Counted from the stretch's first letter, positions 8,882 to 18,246 are shown. The stretch: DNA of 45,152 nucleotides from Leptolyngbya sp. DLM2.Bin15 (GCA_007694125.1 RECH01000248.1:1-45152), one strand, 5' to 3'. A program made the numbers and translations. Notes: generated from the sequence alone by a model not told the origin.

Positions 8882-9679
8882 CTACCTTGTGCGAACGCGA
8901 TGGAGCGGAAGATGTCGGTCGGTGGGATGGTCGGTGGGATGGTTAGTGGACGGATGCAATGAATCAAGTTCACGGTGAGTCAGTTGACGGTGGTGCCCCT
9001 CAGGGAGGGGGTGAAGTGCGATCGCTCCGATAGCAGTGCGATGCAGGTGAATGACTGGATGCCCTAACTGTTCCGCTACCCGACGAATTTGTCGGTTACG
9101 CCCCTCTTGTAGAATAATCTCAAGCTGGGTGCGGTGAGCCGGATAACGTTGATCATCAAGAACTCTAACTTGGGCCGGTTGAGTGCGCCGTCCTGATAGT
9201 ACAATGCCATCCCGCCATTTTTGAAGGGTGGATTTAGAAAGACGACCCTCGACCCAGACTTGATAGGTTTTGGGAATGGTGTGGCGCGGATGGGTTAGAT
9301 GAAAGGTCAACGAGCCATCGTTTGTGAGCACAAGAGCGCCGGTGCTCTCTGCATCTAACCGCCCAACTGGGTGTAGTCCTTTGCCATGGGATAGATGATG
9401 AGGTAGGAGATCAAGGACGGTGGATCGATTCCAGGGATCGTCACAGGTGGTCACGATGCCGGCGGGTTTATGAAGCAAGAGGTAGATCGGCTGGGGGCGC
9501 TGATGAGACTCAACTGGGGTTCCATCCACTTCTAGGCGATCGCAGCTGAGGTCGGCTGTTTGTCCGAGGGAAACAAGGGATCCATTCAGGCGAACTCGCC
9601 CGTCGAGAATCATTTGCTCTGCTTGACGACGAGATGCAATGCCCCACTTTGACAATAGCTTTTGAACTCGTTCAGCCAT
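8882..9679 (-). CDS. 16S/23S rRNA pseudouridine synthase, RsuA/RluB family
   Basis: Converts a specific uridine in ribosomal RNA to pseudouridine. An S4 RNA-binding domain occupies residues 2-50 (ERVQKLLSKWGIASRRQAE). The catalytic region HPVGRLDAESTGALVLTNDG gives Asp109 as the nucleophile, and GRNRQIRRVAEQLGHPVIHLHR is the standard C-terminal family motif. The position modified (RsuA-, RluB-, RluE- or RluF-like) cannot be decided by eye. The last 28 residues are a non-conserved tail containing a duplicated HPTD encoded by a 12-bp tandem duplication. Upstream partner of the RodZ-like gene. Confidence 0.9.
   Translation of the reverse strand: MAERVQKLLSKWGIASRRQAEQMILDGRVRLNGSLVSLGQTADLSCDRLEVDGTPVESHQRPQPIYLLLHKPAGIVTTCDDPWNRSTVLDLLPHHLSHGKGLHPVGRLDAESTGALVLTNDGSLTFHLTHPRHTIPKTYQVWVEGRLSKSTLQKWRDGIVLSGRRTQPAQVRVLDDQRYPAHRTQLEIILQEGRNRQIRRVAEQLGHPVIHLHRTAIGAIALHPLPEGHHRQLTHRELDSLHPSTNHPTDHPTDRHLPLHRVRTR
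8917..8943. repeat. 12-bp tandem duplication in the pseudouridine synthase tail
   Basis: GGTCGGTGGGAT occurs twice in direct succession followed by GGT. Because the period is a multiple of three, it adds one HPTD unit to the protein without breaking the frame. Confidence 0.85.
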
Positions 9680-9975
9680 AGGTTTGGCGCTGGAAGATCA
9701 CAAGGGAATTTGGAAAGAAAACTACTCACAACGGAGTATGCCTCTAACCCTAGTTTAGTTCATGTACAAATATTACAAGATGTCTGCCCAGAACCCTATC
9801 TTTTTCAACAAAGTCTTGGGATCCTGATCGGCTGACCCCTCTTTTCCCTTGTCCCCATGTGCTTTTTGCTACAGGGGGAGCAAGACAAGGGTCTTCGAGT
9901 TGTGTTCGTCAACCCGCTTGGGATCAGGGGTGGAGAGGTAGAACCGGGAGGGACTTGTGGGCGGAAAGGCTGGAT
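9680..9975. other. spacer between the sphS-like gene and the pseudouridine synthase gene
   Basis: Almost 300 bp without a supported gene. The left part (9720-9780) is AT-rich and probably holds the promoter of the pseudouridine synthase. An 8-bp inverted repeat CCCTTGTC (9846-9853) / GACAAGGG (9884-9891), with further C/G pairing inside, is a candidate 3' structure for the kinase transcript, but no T-tract follows. Confidence 0.4.
9846..9891 (-). terminator. stem-loop downstream of the sphS-like gene
   Basis: CCCTTGTC and GACAAGGG form an 8-bp stem enclosing a second C-run/G-run pairing. Position 3' of the histidine kinase gene suggests a transcript end; without a U-run it would be a weak terminator. 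Confidence 0.35.
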
Positions 9976-11403
9976 TCAATGAGTCGGGTTAATGGGCAGG
10001 ATCAGGCGCAACCAGGCTCCATGGGTTTCAGGGTGGTTGCTGGCGGTGATTTGTCCACCGTGGGCGGTCACAATTTGCTGGACGATGGAGAGCCCTAATC
10101 CGCTACCGCTGCAGTGTGGCATGGGGGAGACCAGGGGGCGATCGCCTTCCGATAGATCGGGGTTGGACGACGAAAGGGTGAGATAGCTCTGGCGCGATCG
10201 CGAGGGATCAGCACGGTAAAAGCGATCGAAGACGTGCTCAATGGCGTCGCTGGGAAACCCTTCTCCCGCATCAATAAAATCGAGGATGATATGGGACTCT
10301 GGTGAATCTACCTCGCTTGGGCTGGGAGGAGATGAGGGCTGGCTGTCCACAGAAGTAGCCTGATCGGTAGATTGGCCGGTAGAGTCGGCGTGATCGGCTT
10401 GGGTGATAAACTGCGCTTCCACGGCGATCGTTGCCGCCACGGGACTGTATTTAATGCTGTTGTCGAGTAGGTTAATAAAAACTCGATACATGCGGGCTTC
10501 ATCGACATTGGCGTAGAGGTTGTCAGGCCCGTTGTAGGAGAGGCGAAGTTTTTTTTTGCGTGCCAAGGGTTCAAGATTGAGCCAGGCCGTTTGCAAAAGT
10601 TGCGCTAAGTCGGTGGGGCTGCGCTTCAGTTGCCGGAGCGATCGCTGCTCAAGCTGGCTGAGGTCTAAGAGATCTTGGACGAGATTGCTTAGGCGGATGG
10701 TTTCGTTGACTAACCGCTCTGCCCAGCCGTTGAGCGGCGGAGAAAGGCGATCTTGGAGGGTTTCTGCGACCAAGCGGATTGACGTCAAGGGCGTTTTGAG
10801 TTCGTGGGCCACGTCAGAAATCCAGCGATCGCGCTGCTGCTTGAGCATGACCGCCTCTTGGCGATTTTCTAAGAACACACCCACATGGCGATTGGCTAAC
10901 ACCATCCCGTAGCCGCGCAGGGCACGGGGCTGGGGTTGAGATCGGGCGTAGAGATCAGAACAAACCGGGTAGAAGACCCAATCGGCCTGCTGTAAGCGCT
11001 CAGCCTGGCGCGTTTGATCAATCAGCTCATCTAAATCGTAAGAGCGCACCAACTCCAGTAACAGACGGGGGGGAACACCCTCCTGTCCGGGAATGTTCAG
11101 CAACCGCTCAGCTTGAGAATTGGCCCAAACTAGACGGTTTTCATCATCTACATGGAGATAGCCGATGGGGGCTGTTTGGAGAATTCGCTGAAAGACCTCG
11201 ATCTGTTCGACCTGCTGCTCGATCTGCTGTTGCTGGTAGGTAATAGCGATCGAGAGTTTAGACTCCAACGAAAAGGAACTGGGTGCCTCCTCCGAGCGCA
11301 GATTGGAGAGTAGGGTTTTGAGTTTGATGCGATCGCGCTGTCGTTGGTAGATCAGCCAGAGCAAGCCAACTACCAACCCCAAGATAAATTCCAAGATTCC
11401 CAC
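9976..11403 (-). CDS. sphS: sensor histidine kinase, SphS/PhoR-like
   Basis: Membrane-associated histidine kinase, probably the phosphate-starvation sensor paired with the regulator upstream. Residues 1-20 form a single hydrophobic segment, 65-180 a PAS domain (ILQTAPIGYLHVDDENRLVWANSQAERLL), then the H-box ISDVAHELKTPLTSIRL with phospho-acceptor His200, N-box VFINLLDNSIKYSP, G1 DAGEGFP, F-box VFDRFYRAD and G2 GSGLGLSIV. Two low-complexity inserts interrupt the ATPase domain: about 333-371, between the N- and G1-boxes, rich in Ser/Asp/Thr/Pro, and 402-432 in the ATP lid, the latter carrying a HIP1 decoded as EGDRPL. GTG start at 11403 with AAGG six bases upstream. SphS assignment rests on the PAS/no-periplasmic-loop architecture and the partner; another PhoR-type kinase is possible. 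Confidence 0.82.
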   Translation of the reverse strand: MGILEFILGLVVGLLWLIYQRQRDRIKLKTLLSNLRSEEAPSSFSLESKLSIAITYQQQQIEQQVEQIEVFQRILQTAPIGYLHVDDENRLVWANSQAERLLNIPGQEGVPPRLLLELVRSYDLDELIDQTRQAERLQQADWVFYPVCSDLYARSQPQPRALRGYGMVLANRHVGVFLENRQEAVMLKQQRDRWISDVAHELKTPLTSIRLVAETLQDRLSPPLNGWAERLVNETIRLSNLVQDLLDLSQLEQRSLRQLKRSPTDLAQLLQTAWLNLEPLARKKKLRLSYNGPDNLYANVDEARMYRVFINLLDNSIKYSPVAATIAVEAQFITQADHADSTGQSTDQATSVDSQPSSPPSPSEVDSPESHIILDFIDAGEGFPSDAIEHVFDRFYRADPSRSRQSYLTLSSSNPDLSEGDRPLVSPMPHCSGSGLGLSIVQQIVTAHGGQITASNHPETHGAWLRLILPINPTH

Positions 11404-11594
11404 AGGTTGCCTTACTGATCTGGATGGTCTAACGGGCTAGCGCATCAGGATTTAATCGATGTGTTTTCCCATTATCGGCAGTTTTATCGAGAATGGTTGT
11501 CCTCGACCCTATGATCATACTTTTTTTATGGGATGGTCTCCCACTGACTCCAGACCCGATCGGCAAGACAGTGCTGCATCTCGGCGATCGCGTC

Positions 11595-12347
11595 TTAGCC
11601 AAACCGATAGCCAAAGCCGCGTACTGTGAGCAAATATTCGGGATTGCTAGGATTCAGCTCTAGTTTTTCCCGCAGCCATCGAATGTGGACATCAACGGTT
11701 TTGCTGTCGCCCATAAAGTCTGGCCCCCAGACGCGCTCAATCAACTGCTCCCGCGACCAGACCCGGCGCGGGTTGCTCATAAATAATTCCAAAATTCGAT
11801 ATTCTTTGGGCGATAGGCCAATCTCATGCCCGCGCACGATCACCCGGCATTCTTGGGGATAGAGTGTAATCTCTTGGAAGCTGAGAACTTGAGATTGAGG
11901 TTGAGGTTGGCTATTGCGATGACGCCGCAGCAATGCCCGACAGCGGGCAATCAGCTCTCGCATACCAAAGGGTTTGGTGAGATAGTCGTCTGCCCCCACT
12001 TCTAGCCCGACAACCCGATCGGTTTCACTGCCCTTGGCGCTCAGCATCAAAATGGGAACGCTGTTGCCTTCGTGGCGAATTAACCGGCATAGATCTAACC
12101 CGTTCACCGACGGCAGCATCAAGTCTAAGATGATCAGATCAACGGGCTCTGCATCGGAGTCTTGACTGCGACGAACTTGGCAGGTGAGCTCCATGGCCAT
12201 GCGCCCATCTTCAGCGGTGAGAACCTCGTACCCTTCTTCATTGAGAGCTAGGGCAATGGTTTCTCGGATGAGTTCTTCATCTTCGACCACTAAGACTCGC
12301 CCTAGTCGAATATCCTGAGACGGCTTTTTCGCGTCCAGCGTCAGCAT
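11595..12347 (-). CDS. sphR: OmpR/PhoB-family response regulator, SphR-like
   Basis: DNA-binding regulator, probably of phosphate-starvation genes. The receiver domain spans residues 16-130, with acidic pocket VEDEE, phospho-acceptor Asp75 in LIILDLMLPS, and the KPF lysine in DDYLTKPFGMRELIARCRALLRR. A winged-helix domain follows (residues 150-250: LSPKEYRILELFMSNP, VDVHIRWLREKLE, VRGFGYRFG). Arrangement with the kinase 190 bp downstream on the same strand matches sphR-sphS as known from other cyanobacteria. A possible Pho-box-like direct repeat lies about 95-110 bp upstream of the start, consistent with autoregulation. Distinguishing SphR from other PhoB-like regulators needs a phylogeny. 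Confidence 0.82.
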   Translation of the reverse strand: MLTLDAKKPSQDIRLGRVLVVEDEELIRETIALALNEEGYEVLTAEDGRMAMELTCQVRRSQDSDAEPVDLIILDLMLPSVNGLDLCRLIRHEGNSVPILMLSAKGSETDRVVGLEVGADDYLTKPFGMRELIARCRALLRRHRNSQPQPQSQVLSFQEITLYPQECRVIVRGHEIGLSPKEYRILELFMSNPRRVWSREQLIERVWGPDFMGDSKTVDVHIRWLREKLELNPSNPEYLLTVRGFGYRFG

Positions 12348-12440
12348 TGGAGTTGTCCTATAGCGCTGTATTCGGCAGTGTAGCTCAATCCTATCAGACT
12401 CCCATCATGCTTTTTCCTGCCTGTGATGGGTAACTGACAA

Positions 12441-12459
12441 TTTTTAACTGTGATTTAAG
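12441..12459 (-). promoter_or_regulatory. possible Pho-box-like direct repeat upstream of sphR
   Basis: On the minus strand CTTAAATC and GTTAAAAA are separated by three bases, i.e. TTAA repeated with an 11-bp period, the spacing described for cyanobacterial SphR sites (CTTAACCT repeats). The match is limited to the TTAA core and the third copy is absent, so this is weak. Confidence 0.25.
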
Positions 12460-12695
12460 TTACGAAATCCTTCTGGCCTAGATTGTACCTAGGGTGATGA
12501 CAGAAGACCTCAGGAACATTTCCCGTGAGCCTTGGGGGGGATCCCATGGTGAGATGCCAAATTATGTTAAACCAGATACATCGCAATCCCATGGTTGTGG
12601 TGCTAACTCTTCCTTCGCAACGGCATGGCATCTAGATGCCGCGATCGGGCAGCCTAGATAGCCTTCCATGGCTGGCTTTCAGGGGAGGATCAGGG

Positions 12696-12746
12696 CTGTA
12701 GACCCTGACATGCTGTAGACCCTGACATGCCGTAGACCCTGATAGG
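12696..12746. repeat. 17-bp tandem repeat, three copies
   Basis: CTGTAGACCCTGACATG occurs twice perfectly and a third time with changes (CCGTAGACCCTGATAG...). Intergenic. No function is evident; it looks like replication slippage or a variable-number repeat. Confidence 0.85.
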
Positions 12747-13048
12747 AAGCGATCGCCTCGGTTCTACGAATTGTGCTACGAAGGGCTCGTCATCTTGCAA
12801 CATTTCTTCATGCAAGATACAAAAAGAGTAGAACGTGCTGGAGGGCGATCGCCCCATAAGCTGGTTGGCTTGGCGAACAATCTTGGGTTTAGATCGGTTG
12901 ATCCCGGTTGCTTTGGGAGTATGAAGATGTATTTCCTTGTCAAATCGGTTGAGAATAGAGAAGTAGGTTTCTGGGATCATGATCCCCAGGGAGGGGAAGC
13001 CAGCTTGTCAGTTGTATGTTTGATCCGTGAAAGGAGAGTGGCCCGCCT

Positions 13049-13780
13049 GTGATCAAGAATTTCACCCAAGACTTGAAAAATGATTTAATTGCAGGCTTGT
13101 TGGTTATCATTCCGCTAGCCACCACCATTTGGCTGACGATTACCGTGGCTAGTTGGGTGTTCGACTTTTTGACTCGGATCCCCAAACAGGTGAATCCGTT
13201 CAACGATCTCAACCCATTTTTGGGAAACTTGCTGAACTTGTCGGTGGGCTTGGCGGTGCCCCTGTCCTGCATTTTGCTGATTGGTTTGATGGCGCGTAAT
13301 ATTGCTGGGCGCTGGCTCCTTGATCTAGGAGAGCGGATCCTTCAGGGCATTCCCCTGGCTGGTTCGGTCTACAAAACCCTTAAGCAGCTCCTGGAAACCA
13401 TTCTGCGAGACTCCAGCGATAAGTTTCGCCGGGTGGTGTTGGTGGAATATCCTCGGCGGGGTATGTGGGCGATCGCTTTTGTGACGGGGGCGATCGGCGG
13501 TGGTATTCAACCCCAGTTGCCCGAACCGATGCTCAGCGTGTTTATCCCCACCACACCCAACCCCACCACCGGTTGGTATGCGCTGGTGCCCGAAAAAGAT
13601 GTGATTACCTTGGCCATGTCTACAGAAGATGCCTTTAAGGTCTTAATTTCTGTGGGGATTGTGGGGCCGAGTATGGGCAATGTGCAAACCAGTACCTTGG
13701 GCGATCGCTTGAGCGAAGGGCCAACGGTTATGCCCGATCTAGCGCAGACCTATTCGATGGTGCCCGCTGACGAAGATTGA
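13049..13780 (+). CDS. DUF502 family membrane protein
   Basis: Inner-membrane protein of 243 residues. Two hydrophobic spans are clear: residues about 13-37 (LIAGLLVIIPLATTIWLTIT) and 61-82 (VGLAVPLSCILLIGLMA). They are followed by a conserved soluble part with GRWLLDLGERILQGIPLAGSVYKTLKQL and a FVPTTPNP-like segment (here FIPTTPNPTTGW) that is diagnostic of DUF502. The GTG start is preferred because AAGGAGAG sits 10 bases upstream. Molecular function of the family is unknown; plant relatives (COV/LCV) affect vascular patterning. Monocistronic as far as visible. Confidence 0.88.
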   Translation: MIKNFTQDLKNDLIAGLLVIIPLATTIWLTITVASWVFDFLTRIPKQVNPFNDLNPFLGNLLNLSVGLAVPLSCILLIGLMARNIAGRWLLDLGERILQGIPLAGSVYKTLKQLLETILRDSSDKFRRVVLVEYPRRGMWAIAFVTGAIGGGIQPQLPEPMLSVFIPTTPNPTTGWYALVPEKDVITLAMSTEDAFKVLISVGIVGPSMGNVQTSTLGDRLSEGPTVMPDLAQTYSMVPADED

Positions 13781-14082
13781 TGGGGCAAGGATGAATGAGC
13801 TGCTCTGTTGAGGTGATCAGCAGATTGGTTTGGACGATTGGGTCAATATCCTGCCGTTTACGATCTGGCACGGCACAATGGAATGGATTCATGGGCTAGC
13901 CAAGTGGTCTATCGGGATGAGGGCGGCTTCTGACCCATGAGCGTCTTGATCCTGGCAGATGATCTCGGCAGAATAGATGCCAAGAGCAACTTTTTAGCGG
14001 GTGCATCGGTCGGTGATATCAGGGTCAGTCATCCTGGGGCTGGCTCACTAAACATCCAGTGCTGTGAGTGTGTGGAAGCATT
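13781..14082. other. spacer before the TonB-like gene, no gene seen
   Basis: About 300 bp. A loose CTGCT...AGCAG inverted repeat lies around 13801-13825, too weak to call a terminator. Nothing else was recognised. Confidence 0.35.
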
Positions 14083-15306
14083 ATGACTCGGTCTTTCCCC
14101 CAATGGCTACGGTCTAGAGCCATAGAGATATCTCGCCAGCCGACAGCGATCGCTGCCATCGCGTCGGTGGGTTTTCATGGTGCGCTTTGGTTTGTGATGC
14201 CCTTGCTGCCCGCCAATTCTGCCCCCGATGAACCGGGGCTGCCCGAGTCGGTCGCAATGGTGGAACTGACGCCAGAAGAGATGAGCCGGGTGCCCGATTT
14301 CAGCCAGTCTCAACGGCTGCGATTGCCGCCTGCGGATGCCAATCGTGATCTGCCGGAGTTAGATCAAGACTTTAACTTAGACAGTAATACGAGTCGCCCC
14401 CAGGGCGGTCTTCATACTCTCTACGACGACTACCTCAGGGAACTTGAACTGAGATCTAATTCCCACTCATCTGGTGCAACTCATCAGCGATCGACCGCCT
14501 CAAACCAGTCACCACCACCACCACCACCACTACCATTACAACAGTCTGCCCAGACGAATACGTCAGAGGCTCAGCCTACGGACGATGCCTCAGATCGAGA
14601 TCAACAACCGGACGATAGCCTGCAAGATAGCGGCGAGACAACCAACTTGCCCGATTTAATGGCAGCGAATCCAAACGCCGTGGAGGATGGTGCTGAGCAG
14701 GATGAGGGGGTTGATGTTGAAGACGATGTAGCAGCGATCGCTGCCGCCATCCAAGCTGAACGAGACGCCATGAACGAGGAACTCTCGGTCACAGAACTGC
14801 TAGCCTATTCCGAGCTGGGTACATCGCCTCAAGATGCTTCGGGGGCGTTGGGAACCTTTGTGGAGCGCTGGAGACCCACGCTGGAGGAGCAGGGCGTTGA
14901 GGAGTTTGCCCTAGGACAGTTAGAAATCACGGGGGACTTTCCTGGTTTGGCTTGTTCTCTAGAAACGTCGCCGTTTTCTCGCTACGGCGTGGCGCTGGAT
15001 GAATCGGGTGAGTTGCTCGATGCTCCGAGGTTGATTCAAAGTTCGGGATATCCGGTTTTTAATCGATCGGCGTTGGAAACGCTCATGGAGTATGAGTTTG
15101 AGCCAGGTGATACAGCCCGGATAGAGCTAGTAACGGTGCTCTTTAATTACGACGAAGAGGTCTGTGCTCAGATTGCCTTGCCCGAGGGAGAATCAAGCGA
15201 TCGCGCTGAATCTGGCGGGAATGCCTCAGAGGAGACTCAGGCAACAGATGATGATCAAGATGACGCAGGTCTTGATGAAGATGAGCAAGAAGACTCTCCA
15301 GAGTGA
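14083..15306 (+). CDS. TonB-like energy transducer with acidic C-terminal tail
   Basis: A 407-residue protein with the TonB layout: short cytoplasmic N-terminus, one membrane anchor (residues 21-42, TAIAAIASVGFHGALWFVMP), a long disordered Pro/Gln/Asp-rich region including six consecutive prolines, then a C-terminal TonB-type domain (about 255-345; GVALDESGELLDAPRLIQSSGYPVFN followed by ALETLMEYEFEPG and LVTVLFNYDEE). Unusually, about 45 strongly acidic residues follow that domain. No exbB/exbD or TonB-dependent receptor is nearby. A GTG 15 bases upstream (14068) would add MCGSI and is less likely. It might energise an outer-membrane transporter or be a structural TonB relative. Confidence 0.68.
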   Translation: MTRSFPQWLRSRAIEISRQPTAIAAIASVGFHGALWFVMPLLPANSAPDEPGLPESVAMVELTPEEMSRVPDFSQSQRLRLPPADANRDLPELDQDFNLDSNTSRPQGGLHTLYDDYLRELELRSNSHSSGATHQRSTASNQSPPPPPPLPLQQSAQTNTSEAQPTDDASDRDQQPDDSLQDSGETTNLPDLMAANPNAVEDGAEQDEGVDVEDDVAAIAAAIQAERDAMNEELSVTELLAYSELGTSPQDASGALGTFVERWRPTLEEQGVEEFALGQLEITGDFPGLACSLETSPFSRYGVALDESGELLDAPRLIQSSGYPVFNRSALETLMEYEFEPGDTARIELVTVLFNYDEEVCAQIALPEGESSDRAESGGNASEETQATDDDQDDAGLDEDEQEDSPE

Positions 15307-15308
15307 GA

Positions 15309-15342
15309 TCTACCGTGAGTCCACCGTGAGATCCACCGTGAG
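15309..15342. repeat. 11/12-bp direct repeat, three copies, between convergent genes
   Basis: TCTACCGTGAG, TCCACCGTGAG and TCCACCGTGAG follow one another with zero and one base between. They sit between the stops of the TonB-like gene and uvrC, where a terminator would be expected; no good hairpin was found there. Confidence 0.8.
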
Positions 15343-15351
15343 ATGTGAAAC

Positions 15352-17301
15352 CTACTCGGAACTCGATGGCTCGGGACTATCGTCCGGCTGCGGTGGATGA
15401 AAGTAGTCGTAAATCTGCTGGGCTAGCTTGGGGCCAATGCCCGATACTTCGCCAATCTGAGCGGGGCTGGCCTGGCGAATGTAGTCGATGGAGCGGAAGT
15501 GGGCCAGCAGTTGCTTTTGGCGGTGGTGGCCCAGACCAGCGATGTCATCCAGGCGCGATCGCGTCATGCGATCGCTGCGTTTTTGGCGATGGAAGCTGAC
15601 GGCAAAGCGGTGGGCTTCGTCGCGCAGTCGGCGTAAAAGCTGTACCCCAGGCTGTTCGGCTTCGGTGTCCAACGGTAGGGACTCGCCAGGCAGAAAAATT
15701 TCTTCTCGCTGTTTCGCTAGGCTGACGACCCGCACCTCATCAAGCAGGTTCATATCCCGCAGCACCTGCACAACGGCGGAGAGCTGACCCTTGCCGCCGT
15801 CGATCATAATCAGGTCGGGAAAATCGCTGACTTTCTCGCTGGATTGATGGGGTAAGGGGGTGGGCGTGGGAGCGATCGCCCCTGGAGACTGGGCATAGCG
15901 GCGGAAGCGGCGCTGGATCACCTCGGCCATGCTGGCGAAGTCGTCGGAATGGCCGGCCCGCACTTGGGAGGATTTGATCTTGTAGTGGCGATAGTGCTGC
16001 TTGGCGGGCAGGCCGTCTACAAAGACGACTTGGGACGCGACGGCGTCGGAGCCTTGAATATGGGAAATATCGTAGCCTTCAATGCGGTGGGGGATATCGG
16101 GCAGGTCGAGCAGGTCGGCTAGGTCGAGGAGGGCCTGCTGGTTGCGATCGGCAAACCGCTGGGTGCGGGCCAGCTCATAGCCGGCATTGCGTTCCACCAT
16201 GTCTAATAAATCGGCTTTGCCCTGGCGCTGGGGAACAGCGATCGCCACCTTGCGCCCCCGGCGGCTGGAGAGGAATTCCGCCAGCATGTCAGCGTCAGGT
16301 AGGTCATGCTGACAAAGAATTTCAGCGGGAATTTCCACGGCGTCTACGGTTTGGTAGTGGTCTTCCAACACCCGCTGGAGAATCGCACCCGGACTGCCAG
16401 ACTGAGCATCGGCTAGGAAGCCCAACCGGCCCACCAGCCGACCGGCCCGGATTTGGAAAAGCTGGATGCAGGCATGGTGGTCGTCGGCCATGAGGGCGAT
16501 CGCATCCCGCGATACCGTATCGTCCGACAGTGCCACCTTTTGGTCGGCTCCTAGGGACTGGAGTCCACGAATTTGATCGCGCAGGCGGGCGGCTTGCTCA
16601 AAGTTGAGGTCTTCCGCTGCCCGTTCCATGTGCTCGGTGAGCAGCTCTTCTAGTTCACGGGTGCGCCCTTGGAAGATCATCGCCACCTTTTTGATGATCT
16701 TGCGATAATCCTCGGGGGTAATCAGATGCTGGCAGACGCCCGGACAGCGACCAATGTCGTAGTTGAGGCAAGGACGATCTTTGAACAGCGGCTTGGGGCG
16801 TTGCCGCAGGGGAAAGAGGCGCTTGACGAGGCTGAGGGTGCTGCGCAGCACGTAGACATCCACGTAGGGGCCATAGTAGCGATCCTTCACCTGCCCCGAT
16901 CGCCGCTTGCGGGTGATGAAGATGCGCGGATAGTCTTCTGCCCAGGTGATGCAGAGGTAGGGATATTTCTTGTCGTCCTTGAGCAACACATTGAAGTGGG
17001 GCTGGTGCTGCTTAATCAAATTGGCTTCGAGGGCCAGGGCTTCGGCTTCGGTATCGGTGACAATGAACTCAATCTCCACCACCTGCATCACCATCAGGGC
17101 AGTGCGCGGGTTATGGTCATGGCGATCGCGAAAATAGGAACGCACCCGCGATCGCAGCTTTTTGGACTTGCCGATATAGAGAATATTGTCAGCGGCATCC
17201 CGCATGAAATATACGCCGGGGGTGAGCGGAATCTCTTTAAGACGCGCTTCTAACCGCTCGGGATGTTTCACTAGCGTGGGGGTGGTGGAGCCAGTGGTCA
17301 C
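15352..17301 (-). CDS. uvrC: excinuclease ABC subunit C
   Basis: Nuclease that makes the dual incisions in nucleotide excision repair with UvrA and UvrB. N-terminal GIY-YIG domain ([32 protein letters not shown]), cysteine-rich [13 protein letters not shown], UvrB-interacting UVR motif ([17 protein letters not shown]), RNase H-like second nuclease domain ([34 protein letters not shown]) and C-terminal HhH pair ([32 protein letters not shown]). The open frame continues upstream to 17496, but homology begins about [20 protein letters not shown] at 17301 gives 649 residues, a normal length, although no ribosome binding site is obvious. Confidence 0.93.
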   Translation of the reverse strand: MTTGSTTPTLVKHPERLEARLKEIPLTPGVYFMRDAADNILYIGKSKKLRSRVRSYFRDRHDHNPRTALMVMQVVEIEFIVTDTEAEALALEANLIKQHQPHFNVLLKDDKKYPYLCITWAEDYPRIFITRKRRSGQVKDRYYGPYVDVYVLRSTLSLVKRLFPLRQRPKPLFKDRPCLNYDIGRCPGVCQHLITPEDYRKIIKKVAMIFQGRTRELEELLTEHMERAAEDLNFEQAARLRDQIRGLQSLGADQKVALSDDTVSRDAIALMADDHHACIQLFQIRAGRLVGRLGFLADAQSGSPGAILQRVLEDHYQTVDAVEIPAEILCQHDLPDADMLAEFLSSRRGRKVAIAVPQRQGKADLLDMVERNAGYELARTQRFADRNQQALLDLADLLDLPDIPHRIEGYDISHIQGSDAVASQVVFVDGLPAKQHYRHYKIKSSQVRAGHSDDFASMAEVIQRRFRRYAQSPGAIAPTPTPLPHQSSEKVSDFPDLIMIDGGKGQLSAVVQVLRDMNLLDEVRVVSLAKQREEIFLPGESLPLDTEAEQPGVQLLRRLRDEAHRFAVSFHRQKRSDRMTRSRLDDIAGLGHHRQKQLLAHFRSIDYIRQASPAQIGEVSGIGPKLAQQIYDYFHPPQPDDSPEPSSSE

Positions 17302-17501
17302 GGTAGGTTGAATAATCGTTGCTAGACGGTGGACAAGGGAGACTATCCTATAGCATAGCGAGAAGTGCTGCTGACCGAGGAAATCTGCATTCTGGCTGCT
17401 GTACCCTAGCTCCATCCAGGTGTTGAGATCCAGATATCCGCAGGTTGTGGGATGCAGTACGGCCTGCTCGCGATCCTCAATCCTGTTATGGAGCATTCCA
17501 G

Positions 17502-18158
17502 ATGTCTGCTGATTCAGCCCCCACCCGGATTTTAATCGTCGAAGATGATCCCATGATGCAGCTTGGCCTGGAGCAATCGCTCTCCAGTCAGCCTAGGTTG
17601 ACGGTCGTAGGACGGGCAGAGGATGGCTATACGGCGATCGCCTTGGCCAAAACCCTCCTCCCCGATATTGTCGTTATGGATATCGGCTTGCCTCGCCTCG
17701 ACGGCATTGCAGCTACCCAGCAGATTAAAACAGCCCTGCCGACAACGCGGGTGGTGATGCTCACCTCCCACACGTCGGAAACCGAGGTGATTAGTGCGTT
17801 GTCGAGTGGTGCCGATGCCTATTGTGTGAAGGGTACTAGCGTTGAAAGTCTGCTGGCAGCGATCGCTGCGGCAACGGAGGGGGCCAGCTATCTCGATCCC
17901 CAAGTGGCGCGCTTAGTGATGGATCACCTCAAGCCGCCGACCCAGTCCGCCAGCGGCATGATTGGCCAACTGTCGCAGCGGGAAATGGAAGTGCTGACCC
18001 TGATGGTGGAAGGGCATAGCAACCCAGAGATTGCCGCCCAGCTCTTTCTCAGCCCCAATACGGTAAAAACCCACGTGCGCGGCATTATGAACAAGCTGGC
18101 GGTGGATGATCGGGTGCAGGCGGCGGTGGTGGCGCTGCGATCGGGGCTGGTGCCCTAG
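17502..18158 (+). CDS. NarL/FixJ-family response regulator (LuxR HTH)
   Basis: Receiver domain at residues 8-125 with Asp60 as phospho-acceptor ([16 protein letters not shown]) and switch residues TSHTS and VKG. A C-terminal LuxR-type HTH reads [43 protein letters not shown]. No kinase gene is adjacent, so it is an orphan regulator. The ATG at 17502 has GGAG eight bases before it; a further upstream in-frame start would run into the uvrC promoter region. Divergent from uvrC with about 200 bp between starts. Target genes unknown. Confidence 0.9.
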   Translation: MSADSAPTRILIVEDDPMMQLGLEQSLSSQPRLTVVGRAEDGYTAIALAKTLLPDIVVMDIGLPRLDGIAATQQIKTALPTTRVVMLTSHTSETEVISALSSGADAYCVKGTSVESLLAAIAAATEGASYLDPQVARLVMDHLKPPTQSASGMIGQLSQREMEVLTLMVEGHSNPEIAAQLFLSPNTVKTHVRGIMNKLAVDDRVQAAVVALRSGLVP

Positions 18159-18169
18159 TATTGCAAGAT

Positions 18170-18194
18170 AGAAGAACGAAGACAGAAGAACGAA
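18170..18194. repeat. 14-bp-period direct repeat after the response regulator
   Basis: AGAAGAACGAA occurs at 18170 and 18184 with three bases between. Lies between two convergent genes; no terminator hairpin is apparent. Confidence 0.75.
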
Positions 18195-18246
18195 AAGGAA
18201 TTCTAGGACGTGCAAAGTAACCCGCCTCAGAGTACGAGTTGCTGCC

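Larger units (their letters stand above)
12348..13048. other. divergent intergenic region between sphR and the DUF502 gene
   Basis: About 700 bp without a convincing gene; opposite-strand frames at 12690-12980 and 12771-13052 overlap each other and neither looks like a protein. It contains the Pho-box-like repeat, a 17-bp triplicate at 12696-12746 and an 8-bp inverted repeat ATCTTGCA (12792-12799) / TGCAAGAT (12811-12818). The AT-rich stretch near 12430-12500 is the likely sphR promoter. Confidence 0.5.

Noticed and set aside
12690-13052. Overlapping open frames on both strands (96 codons leftward, 93 codons rightward)
   Set aside because: They overlap each other, contain HIP1 and the 17-bp triplicate, show no domain or membrane pattern, and the rightward one runs into the well-supported DUF502 start.
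17302-17496. N-terminal extension of UvrC to 17496
   Set aside because: The extra 65 residues have no family similarity and would occupy the promoter of the divergent response regulator.
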